A DNA stretch of 64,000 nucleotides from the NCBI RefSeq assembly GCF_905171765.1, contig NC_053392.1, positions 506,088,556-506,152,555 on the forward strand, in the 5' to 3' direction. Under the pieces are notes generated by a model, which was given only the letters and a program-made list of their open reading frames with translations, ran no database searches and was not told where the DNA came from. The DNA is from Bufo bufo. Taxonomy: Eukaryota; Chordata; Amphibia; Anura; Bufonidae. The position numbers were made by a program, and so were the translations under genes. The stretch's first letter is position 1; the number at the start of each line of letters is the position of its first letter. Below are positions 32,105 through 40,576 of this stretch, piece after piece.

Positions 32105-34021
32105 ACAAGGTCCCACGGAAGCGTTCAGCTCTCCATCTCCCAAACACTGGAGCGGAAGAGGAAGTACCCACCCGCGATCCCTGGCCCTGAATTCAAGCAT
32201 TTCAAAATTACTGTCCTTTGAAATGCTGTCATTCCGTCTGGTGGAGACGGAGAGTTTTAAAGGCCGTATGGCGGTGGCTGTCCCACAATATGTCGTTCCC
32301 AGCCGCCACTACCTTTTCAGGCGTGCCATCCCTTCCCTGCACAACCAAGCTGGGGACAAAATCAGGTGTGCACTGCGCAACGCCATCTGTGGCAAGGTCC
32401 ACCTAACTATGGATACGTGGACCAGTAAGCACGGTCACGGACATTATATCTCCATAATAGCACACAGGGTAAATGCAGTGGCGGCTGGGCCTGAGGCGGA
32501 TAGCAGTTTGGCGCATGTCCTTCCACCACTGAGGATTGCAGGGCACTTAAGTTTGCCTCCTGTTGCTTCCTCCTCCTACTCTGCTTCCTTATCCTCTACC
32601 GGCTCCTCATCTGGTCAGCGTAACAACAGGGGTAAACGACAGCAGTCACTTTTAAAACTTATCTGTTTGGGGGACAAACCCCACACCGCGCAGGAGCTGT
32701 GGACGGGCCTTGAACAACAGACCGATGAGTGGTTGGTGCCAGTGAGCCTCAAGCCCGGTCTGGTGGTGTGCGACAATGGGCGGAATCTCGTAGCAGCTCT
32801 GGAACTAGCACGTTTGATGCACATCCATTGCCTGGCGCATGTGTTGAATTTGGTGGTGCAGAGGTTCCTTAAAAATTACAACGATATGGATGGAGTTGAG
32901 TTAGCACTCCTATTTTCTGAGATTTCTGAGTTGTGTTATCTAATCTAAGCAAACACCTGTAATTGCTTTTCAATGGCTTTTGTCTCAAGATAACGTGATG
33001 AGTTAAGAAATTTGAGTTAAGAGCTGGAGTGCTAACCCTGCTACATCTGTATGTCAGAGCTGCTGCAGAAAGTGCAGGCTGTCTGTGCGTGCTTTCGGCA
33101 TTCTCACCCTGCTGCTGTTCGCCTGTCAGCGCTGCAGCGTAACTTCAGCCTTCCCGCTCACCGCCTCATATGAGACGTGCCCACAAGGTGGAACTCCACC
33201 TTGCACATGCTGGCCAGACTGTGCGAGCAACAGCAGGCGATAGTTGAGTTTCAGATGCAGCACGCATGGGTGAGTCGCTCTGTGGAACAGCACCACTTCA
33301 CCACCAATGACTGGGCCTCCATGCGAGACCTGTGTTCCTTGTTGCGCTGTTTCGAGTACTCCACCAACATGGCCAGTGCCGATAACGCCGTTCTCAGCGT
33401 TACTATCCCACTTCTATGCCTCCTTGAAAAAACGCTGCTGGCAATGATGGAAGAGGATGTGTCACAGGAGGAGGAGGAGGAGAAAGAGTGATCATTTTAT
33501 AGGGTTACTGGCCAGTCATTCACAAGTGGCTCCGAGGGTGGGTTCCTGCACCCAAAAACGCCAGGTACACAATTGTGCAGCTATGGCACAGTTCTGGAGG
33601 ATGACGAGGTGGAGGATGAGGAGGAGGAGATGGAGGAGGAACCGTGTTCACAGCAGGGTGGCACCCAAACCAGCTCATGGCCATCACTGGTGCGTGGCTG
33701 GTGGGATACAGAGGACACAGATGATACACCTCCCACAGAGGACAGCTTTTCGTTGCCTCTGGGCAGCCTGGCACACATGAGCGATTATATGCTGCAGTGT
33801 CTCCGCAACGACCGCCAAGTTGCCCACATTCTAACTGGTGCTTATTACTGGGTGGCCACAATGCGGGATCCCCATTACAAGGACAACGTACAGTCCATAA
33901 TTCTGTCACTGGAGCGTGATTGTAAGATGCGCGAGTACAAGCGCACGCTGGTAGACGTGCTGCTGGTGGCATTCCTACCTGACAGCGGGGGCACAAGGCG
34001 AAGGCAGAGGAGGAGGAAATA
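32105..34021 (+). pseudogene. hAT-2 transposase, fragment 2 (RNase H-like core)
   Basis: It resumes directly after the CR1 and matches hAT-1 residues from SVQLSIS onward. Key motifs are present: TMDTWTSKHG (first catalytic Asp), CDNGRNLVAA (second Asp), CLAHVLNLVVQ, PTRWNSTLHML and the Glu-rich tract. The open frame is interrupted by the insertion at 32889-33050, by a TGA just before PTRWNST (33172) and by a TGA after the Glu-rich tract (33489). The frame otherwise stays constant across 1.9 kb. The fragment ends at LPDSGGTRRRQRRRK with a stop at 34019-34021, where hAT-1 continues for another 150 codons. Confidence 0.88.
32889..33050. mobile_element. Short unclassified insertion (MITE-like)
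   Basis: About 160 bp absent from hAT-1 is inserted between NYNDM and SELLQK of the transposase. Its ends show an imperfect inverted repeat, GAGTTAGCACTCC near the left and GGAGTGCTAACCC near the right. TATG stands at both boundaries, which may be a 4-bp target-site duplication. No coding potential. Confidence 0.55.
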
Positions 34022-34189
34022 AAAAATAAAAAAATAATTAAACCAAAAACCAGTGTTCGCTACCTCGTCCTCCTCCACCGTTGCTTCCACCTACAATGCT
34101 ACGTCCACCGCCTCCTCAAACTCCTACTCCATATGGAACTCTACCTCATAAATCAAGTTTATTTATTTTTTAATTTGTACGTTTTTAAT

Positions 34190-34800
34190 TTTAATTTGTC
34201 TGTTACATATTCGGGTGAAATTCGCAAATTTTTGGGTGTGATATACCCCTGCTCTACCTAGTAGACAGGTAACATTTCACTAATTTGTCTGTTACATATT
34301 CGGGTGAAATTCACCACTTTGTGGGTGTGATATACCCCAGCTGTACCTAGTACACAGGTAAAAAGATTTCACAAATTTGTCTGTTACATTTTCTGGTGAA
34401 ATTCACCAATTTTTGGGTGTGATATACACCTGCTCTGCCTAGTAGACAGGTAACATTTCACTAATTTGTCTGTTACATATTCAGGTGTAATTCACCAATT
34501 TTTGGGTGTGATATACCACTGCTATACCTAGTAGACAGGTAAAAAAAAAAAATCATTAATTTGTCTGTTACATATTCGGGTGAAATTCACAAATTTTTGG
34601 GTGTGATATCCCCCTGCTCTACCTAGTAGTTACATTCTTGGGTGACATTTTACCATTTTTGCCATTAATAAACCCCTGCTCTGCATAGGTGACAGGGACC
34701 GAAATTTTTTAAAATCATCTGTTCCATTGGTGGGTGACATTAACCCATTTCTGGCGATGAAAAACCCCTGCTCTACATAGGTGACAGGGAATTAAATTTT
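34190..34800 (+). repeat. hAT-2 minisatellite, about 91-bp unit
   Basis: Five units beginning AATTTGTCTGTTACAT near 34192, 34282, 34373, 34462 and 34557, each with TTTTTGGGTGTGATATA and a CTAGTAGACAGG box. Two more divergent units (ACATT.ACCCATTT.TGGCGATGAA type) extend to about 34800. The array lies inside what was the transposase 3' coding region. Confidence 0.85.
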
Positions 34801-34890
34801 AAAAATTCATCTTTAATTGGCCCTTTCATTCGATCCTTCCGCTTTAATAACTTGTCCCACATTTCAGCTCGATCACATTGCAGCCATTGA

Positions 34891-35090
34891 CCTCCCTTGG
34901 ATGTGGTATCCCTTTCTCACGCTCCCTCTCCGACGTGGAACCCTGATTTGCCGATAATCGTGATCAACATGGTAGGCTCAGAAAAGAACATTGAAAGTTG
35001 ATAGAGAAGATATCCAAATGGATCGTGGACGTCATGGGGACGTGCGATGAGGCAGAAATTATCTACAGTCAACAAAGCAGCAGCAGGGTC
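34891..35090 (-). pseudogene. 18S rRNA-derived fragment A in hAT-2
   Basis: The plus strand reads as antisense to the 5' domain of vertebrate 18S rRNA. Recognisable pieces are CCTTGGATGTGGTA, GCTCCCTCTCCG, CATGGTAGGC, GAAAGTTGATAG and GGGGACGTGCGAT, in the right order and spacing over about 200 nt. The rRNA sense is on the minus strand. Similarity is degraded but continuous. It is not a functional rRNA gene. Assignment is from memory of the 18S sequence and not from an alignment program. Confidence 0.75.
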
Positions 35091-35153
35091 TTTCCTGTCT
35101 AATGTTTCCAAATCCAAAATACCCCAGTGATATTCCCTATAATTTTTTATTAA

Positions 35154-35256
35154 TCATTCCAATAACAGGGCATTTTAAGAGTCCTGTATTTTTATTTATC
35201 ATTACTGCTTCCCCGAGTCGGGAGAGGGTAATTGCCGCGCGCCCCCTCCGTTCCTT
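35154..35256 (-). pseudogene. 18S rRNA-derived fragment B in hAT-2
   Basis: This stretch matches the antisense of the 18S region that adjoins fragment A on the rRNA 3' side: ATTCCAATAACAGGGC, AGAGTCCTGTATT, GTCGGGAG and GGTAATTGCCGCGCGCC. In real 18S the A-type sequence follows directly after these boxes on the antisense strand, and here fragment C follows, with 60 bp of unrelated sequence between. B and C together therefore preserve rRNA order. Confidence 0.72.
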
Positions 35257-35313
35257 CAATTTTAATAGCTTCTCCCACATTTCCGCTCGATCACAATTAA
35301 ATTTCATTCATTG

Positions 35314-35470
35314 ATCTCCCTTGGATGTGGTCTCTCTTTCTCACGCTCCCTCTCCGGTGTGGAACCCTGATTCGCCGCTAACCATGATCAACATGGTAGG
35401 CACAGAAAAGAACATCGAAAGTTGATAGAGCAGATATCCAATTGGATCGTGAAAATCACGGGGATGTGCG
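35314..35470 (-). pseudogene. 18S rRNA-derived fragment C in hAT-2
   Basis: A second copy of the fragment A sequence, somewhat closer to 18S in places (CATGGTAGGCAC, ACATCGAAAGTTGATAG). Both copies are preceded by the same non-rRNA leader (a TTTAATA.CTT.TCCCACATTT.CGCTCGATCAC-type stretch at 34840-34885 and 35260-35300), so A and C arose by a local duplication of about 420 bp. It ends at the point where hAT transposase coding resumes (MV.QYVCT at 35473). Confidence 0.72.
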
Positions 35471-35472
35471 AC

Positions 35473-35665
35473 ATGGTGAGGCAGTATGTGTGCACACGCC
35501 TACACGAACTGACTGATGGGTCTGCCCCCTGCAACTTCTGGGTCTCCAAATTGGGCACATGGCCTGAGCTTGCCCTTTAGGCCTTGGAGGTGCTGGCCTG
35601 CCTTGCAGCAAGTGTATTGTCTGAATGTGTGTTTAGCACGACTGGAGGGGGTTATCACAGGTTAT
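35473..35665 (+). pseudogene. hAT-2 transposase, fragment 3 (C-terminus)
   Basis: The translation MVRQYVCTRLHELTDGSAP continues to NFWVSKLGTWPELAL, a stop, and then ALEVLACLAASVLSECVFST. This includes the SE-x-VFS motif with the last catalytic Glu of hAT transposases, which hAT-1 lacks. The C-terminal dimerisation region beyond it is cut short by a frameshift. Fragments 2 and 3 are separated by the minisatellite and the 18S-derived block. Confidence 0.8.
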
Positions 35666-36132
35666 ATTTCCCAATGTTTTGAGGTGTACCCTAATTTACA
35701 AAAATAAAATAAATTTAAAACCAAAAAGCAGTGTAGGCTACCTCCTCCTTCTCCACCGCCGCTTCCACATACACCGCCACATCCACTGCCTCCTCAACCT
35801 CCTTCTCCATATGGACCTCGTCCTCCTAGATCAAAATTTTTTATTTATTTTTTCACGTATTTTTTGTTATTTAAAGTCATTTCCCTATTCACATTTGTTT
35901 GCAGAGAACTTGCCATGCTCGTAATCCACATTTTGATGTAATTTGGAGCCCTCTATCCCTTTCCATGACATTTTTAGAGCCATTTTAGTGCTCAAAAGTT
36001 CAGGTCCCCATTGACTTCAATGGGGTTCGGGTTCGGGGTCAAGTTCGGTTCCCGAACTCGAACTTTTTTGTGAAGTTCGGCCGAACCCGTCGAACCCGAA
36101 CATCCACGTGTCCGCTCAACTCTAATTATTAC

Positions 36133-36618
36133 TAACATTTGAAAGACACTATATATACTTGGGAAGAGGGACTTTGTACCGGACCATTATTTATGTTGTT
36201 CATCAGTATCATCCTGGACATTTAAGGATATACTTGAGGACACATTGTTTTATATCCATTTTTTTACTTTTTTATCAACTTCTTATGCTCGCATTCATCT
36301 CCTTTTTCCCTTTCATTATATTTTTATATTATTGTTATATGTATTCAGCAAATTTCTAGGCATTTTGATGTGCACAATTACATGTTGAGAGTAACAGCCC
36401 TACTATTTATGCCCTTTATATATTATTTTTTAATTAATAGTTAATAAACAGACTATTGCATTTACCCATTGCTGCACGACCCCAGATACAGAGTGCCGGT
36501 CTACATTTCTGTTTTCTTATTAAATTCTTACTGACTGGGTGAGTCTGATTAGACTTAGAGCACCTACCACAGTACATGCTAATCAATAAGTGAAGCCATC
36601 TCAGTTTTTGTCATATAT
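36133..36618 (+). repeat. Right arm of composite element, second part
   Basis: To 36506 it is the reverse complement of about 880-1235 in the left arm, ending CCGGTCTACATTTC. The last 110 bp (36507-36618) have no counterpart on the left. A 66-codon plus-strand frame (36159-36359) is the equivalent of the low-complexity frames in the left arm and is not a gene. Confidence 0.8.
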
Positions 36619-36648
36619 CTACTTTATACCAGTTTGATAAATAACCCC
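36619..36648. mobile_element. Foldback MITE, right end
   Basis: CTACTTTATACCAGTTTGAT and the following AAATAACCCC are the inverted copy of the MITE left end at 709-735, including the 13 bp duplicated by the composite insertion. Beyond it, 36649-36780 has TATGTTACC, possibly the missing CR1 tail, and otherwise no feature that I can name. Confidence 0.65.
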
Positions 36649-36782
36649 ATATGTTACCATCTGACCCAATAAGGAACAATTTTTGAAAATTTTTAATGTT
36701 AAAAAGCATAAGAAAATTCAATAGCGCAGTGTGTAAACAGGCTGCTTCTAAACACCGTCAACCATGCATTTACCAATAGCTA

Positions 36783-38302
36783 CATTCAGGTTCATAAATA
36801 TTGAGACATCGACACATTTCTACAATTTATGACTCTATACACCACCACAATGGATTTGAAATGAAACAAACAAGATGTGCTTTAACTGTAGACTGTCAGC
36901 TTTAATTTGAGGGTATTTACATCAAAATCAGGTGAACGGTGTAGGAATTACAACAGTTTGCATAGACATCACCAGACGCTGGGTTTCATCCCTGGTGATG
37001 CTCTGCCAGGCCTCTACTGCAACTGTCTTCAGTTCCTGCTTGTTCTTTGGGTATTTTCCCTTCAGTTTTGTCTTCAGCAAGCAAAATACATGCTCAATCG
37101 GATTCAGGTCAGGTGATTGACTTGGCCATTGCATAACATTCCACTTCTTTCCCTTAAAAAACTCTTTGGTTGCTTTTGCAGTATGCTTTGGGTCATTGTC
37201 CATTTGCACTGTGAAGCACCGTCCAATGAGTTCTGAAGTATTTGGCTGAATATGAGCAGATAATATTACCTGAAACAGTTCAGAATTTATCCTGCTGCTT
37301 TTGTCAGCAGTCACATCATCAATAAATACAAGAGAACCAGTTCCATTGGCAGCCATACATGCCCACGCCATGACACTACCATCACCATGCTTCACTGATG
37401 AGGTGGTATGCTTAGGATCATGATCAGTTCCTTTCCTTCTCCATAGTCTTCTCTTCCCATCACTCTGGTACAAGTTGATCTTGGTCTCATCTGTCCATAG
37501 GATGCTGTTCCAGAACTGTGAAGGCTTTTTTAGATGTCAGTTGGCAAACTCTAATCTGGCCTTAATGTTTTTGAGGCTCACCAATGATTTACATATTGTG
37601 GTGAACCCTCTGTATTCACTCTGGTGAAGTCTTCTCTTCATTGTTGACTTTGACACACATACACCTACCTCCTGGAGAGTGTTCTTGATCTGGCCAACTG
37701 TTGTGAATGGTGTTTTCTTCACCAGGGAAAGAATTCTTCGGTCATCCACAACAGTTGTTTTCTGCGGTCTTCCAGGTCTTTTGGTGTTGCTAAGTTCACC
37801 GATGCGTTCCTTCTTTTTAAGAATGTTCCAAACAGTTGTTTTGGCCACGCCTAATGTTTTTGCTATCTCTCTGATGGGTTTGTTTTGTTTTTTCAGTCTA
37901 ATGAAGGCTTGCTTCACTGATAGTGACAGGTCTTTGGCTCTCATCTTGAGAGTTGACAGCAACAGATTCCAAATGCAAATAGCACACTTGAAATGAACTC
38001 TGGACCTTTTATCTGCTGATTGTAATTGGGATAATGAGGGAATAACACACACCTTGCCATGGAATAGCTGAGAAGCCAATTGTCCCATTACCTTTGGTCC
38101 CTTAACAAGTGGGAGGCACATATGCAAACTGTTGTAATTGCTACACTGTTCACCTGATTTGGATGTAAATCCCCTCAAATTAAAGCTGACAGTCTGCAGT
38201 TAAAGCACATCTTGTTTGTTTCATTTCAAATCCATTGTGGTGGTGTATAGAGCCCAGAATTTTAGAATTGTGTCGATGTCCCAATATTTATGGCCCTGAC
38301 TG
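36783..38302 (-). mobile_element. Tc1-b, nearly full-length Tc1 transposon
   Basis: TA flanks both ends (36781-36782, 38303-38304). The terminal inverted repeats are long: CATAAATATTGAGACATCGA at the left matches the inverted CGATGTCCCAATATTTATGG at the right, and the similarity continues for about 140 bp. The outer ends are CAGTCAGGGC-like. At 1,520 bp it is close to the usual 1.6 kb of Tc1 elements and contains the transposase with one stop. The arms differ by several per cent, so it is not brand new. Confidence 0.95.
36928..37944 (-). pseudogene. Tc1-b transposase with one premature stop
   Basis: A cut-and-paste transposase of the DD34E type. From the ATG at 37944 it begins MRAKDLSLSVKQAFIRL; a paired-like DNA-binding domain follows with IREIAKTLGVAKTTVWNIL and a GRPQKT hook. 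The catalytic core has LWTDETKIN (first Asp, about 37490), VQMDNDPKHTA (second Asp) and WPSQSPDLNPIEH (Glu). A single TGA at 37537-37539, after ARLEFAN, interrupts an otherwise constant frame. The upstream in-frame extension to 38178 translates the inverted repeat and is not part of the protein. The last 15 or so residues diverge from the usual C-terminus. Confidence 0.92.
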
Positions 38303-38304
38303 TA

Positions 38305-39966
38305 TATATATCAGTGTCACTATGACATTAATTACTAGTACTGTTTTTCTGTTAACTTAAAAAGGGGGAAAGAGAAAAAAAAACTTAAAAATATTCGCAT
38401 ATCTCTAGCACAATACATTAGGAAAGTATATATGGTTGTATGTACAGTACAATTACAAGTAATAGTTCAGAACCAAGTATTAATGCAAATACCAAAGCTT
38501 TAAATAACATTGTGCTCCATTTTATAAATTCCCAATGTTCTATCAATGTGCCTCTATGCAATGTTAATAAATGAATCTGCATTGTTCTAACTACAGTTGT
38601 TCTACTTGCATTCCAGCAATGTGATTGAATCCTTAGTGAACTTGAAACATCTGTTTCCTACCCTAGTAGAAGTGAAATATATTAAAAAGATATTCTCATA
38701 ATATATTATTTCAGCTAAGGATGTAACTGGCAAGAGCAATAGACAATCTGTAATTTCTACACTGGTTCAGGAGCTTGGCACATTTTTTCATCGGGAGATT
38801 ATTTTTTTTATCAACTTTAGTCATGAACCATGCAATATGGGTTCACAAAGCAGGAATATAAAGATCGCATAGCATTTCAAAGTTGGAACCTTTGGGATGA
38901 GGCTGAAGCAAAGTCACATTAATCAAGCATTCTGTACTGCTTCACATGACTAATTCCTGGCTTGAAATCCTCACCAAATTTGGTTTCTATGGGCTTTGTC
39001 CAGGCAAGATCATTTCACATGAAATAAAACAATGAAGCATGTTCCTTTTTGAAGCTTTCCATCAGGCAGCCATGTCACCTTTCTTATGTGTTGTCACTAT
39101 GAGCCTCACATAAGGATTTTACTTACAAATGAAATCTGCTACTTTGCAGTTATTGATGGTTTGGTGAATTGTTTCTGTCAGAAGTTCCTTTATGCACATT
39201 GGTGTATGAACTGGTTAAGCCCATTGAGGTTTGGTAAATGTTAAACTCCACTTTTTCAGAACACCTTCTGACATCCCTGTCTTACTGGCCCTTCGTGGTG
39301 CTGTTTGAATTCTTACAGAAAATGCAGACCTTATAAATACTGTGACAAATATTCCAAGCGTAAAATATCAAACATTACAGTGTGCTCTCCAAACATCTAA
39401 GTTGCTTTTTTCTCAGAATTTTTTTTTAAAGAGATAGTTTGAGTGGAGGAGGAATGACTAAAATCTTTACTTTAATGCAATACACATTTTATAAAAATGA
39501 CTAAAATTAATGGACAAGTGAAAATTATACCACCTCTATAAACTAAATATGAAGACCAATTTTTCTATAAAAAAAATGCAAAAATTACTTTGTTAAATAG
39601 TCTTGACTATGTACTTGGAAGGGACAATGAGTGTCACTCAGCAGTGCAGGCAGGGCCCGGTTTTAGACAAAATGTGGCCCTGGGCAAAATAAAAAATGGG
39701 GCCCCAAATCTTGCAATAATGTACTAAGAACACAATTACATTCTGTCGATTCTGGCCCTCCCGCACAGATTTATACCCCGTAAAGTTCCTCGCTCAGTTC
39801 TTCATCCTCATGGCCTCAGAATACGCCACATGCCCCCTCCCTTCACAGTAATGACTTCCCCTTACTCACAGCATCTGAGAGTGTTAAAAACCAGAAGCAG
39901 GGGATTCCTCTTCAGGTGCGCTTTTCCCCAGCGGAGATCAGGGAAAGCACCCTGTTCTAAAAATGA
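38305..39966. other. Apparently unique non-coding DNA
   Basis: About 1.66 kb that matches no other part of the window, has no reading frame over 60 codons and no transposon end. Near 39650-39720 a short piece (GGGCCCGGTTTTAGACAAAA, then GGCCCTGGGCAAAAT) recalls the 3' end of the SINE-like sequence at 56140-56480. The rest is the best candidate for host backbone in the window. Confidence 0.5.
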
Positions 39967-40576
39967 GTCGCAGCTAGTGATGACCTCCATCTCGCTCTGC
40001 AGCCAATAAACGTGCAGGTAAGTACTGCCCTCACTGTATTGAAGTAGCCATGTTGGCTGCTGGCATTACAGTGATTGGCTGGATGGAACGTGTCATCGGG
40101 TGATATATAGCACCCGCTGACGCATGTTCGGCTTATTCTTAGTCAGGGAGAGCTGTGCTGAGGAAGGGACAGACAGTGTAGGGAGTGACTTAAGAATATT
40201 TTTACCACCAAAACTTTTCAGAGACCCAAAAGTCCTTTTAAGGACTATTGTGTGTGGCAGCAAAATAAATATTTTTAGCGCAACCTGCACTAAATTGCTA
40301 AAACTTTACAGACCCAAAAGTCCTTCTAAGGACTACTGTGTGTGGCAGCAATATCTATTTTTAGCGCATCCTGCGCTAAATAGCGTACAATAGTTAGGCC
40401 GCTGCAGACAGCGACATTAGCTGCACCACATCTCCAGTGTAAAGTGTGCGCATCCAAAAAAAAATCTGTGACATCCAGTGTACTTTTTCCGTAGACGGTG
40501 TCCGCTGCGGACAGTGACATTAGCTGCGCCACATCTCCAGTGTAAAGTGTGTGCATCCAAAAAATATCTGTGACAT

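Larger units (their letters stand above)
12681..36124 (+). mobile_element. hAT-2, 23.4-kb hAT element swollen by nested insertions
   Basis: The perfect 8-bp duplication ATTATTAC stands at 12673-12680 and 36125-36132, and the arm sequence of the composite is continuous across it. Ends are TAGAGTTGAGCGAACTCGAA and, at the right, CGCTCAACTCTA in near-perfect inverted arrangement. It belongs to the hAT-1 subfamily (same ends, same promoter block, close transposase). Its interior holds an L1, a Tc1, a recent tandem duplication, two truncated piggyBac-like pieces, a CR1 and a small unclassified insertion. The transposase survives only in three separated pieces, and everything upstream of residue position about 330 has been lost. 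Confidence 0.92.
863..36618. mobile_element. Composite insertion with inverted arms, Penelope-like architecture
   Basis: The boundaries are a near-identical 13-bp repeat, CTAGTTTATACCA at 850-862 and CTACTTTATACCA at 36619-36631, lying inside one MITE. The arms are inverted copies of one sequence: 863-1507 against 12475-12680 plus 36133-36506. The left arm begins directly at the repeat, while the right arm is followed by about 110 bp of extra sequence before the repeat. The Penelope-like element at 44085-53179 shows exactly this asymmetry. No Penelope ORF survives between the arms; almost all of the interior is later insertions. Assignment to Penelope-like elements is by architecture only. 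Confidence 0.5.

Noticed and set aside
34891..35470. A functional ribosomal RNA gene
   Set aside because: Only a few hundred nucleotides of 18S, degraded, partly duplicated, inside a transposon.
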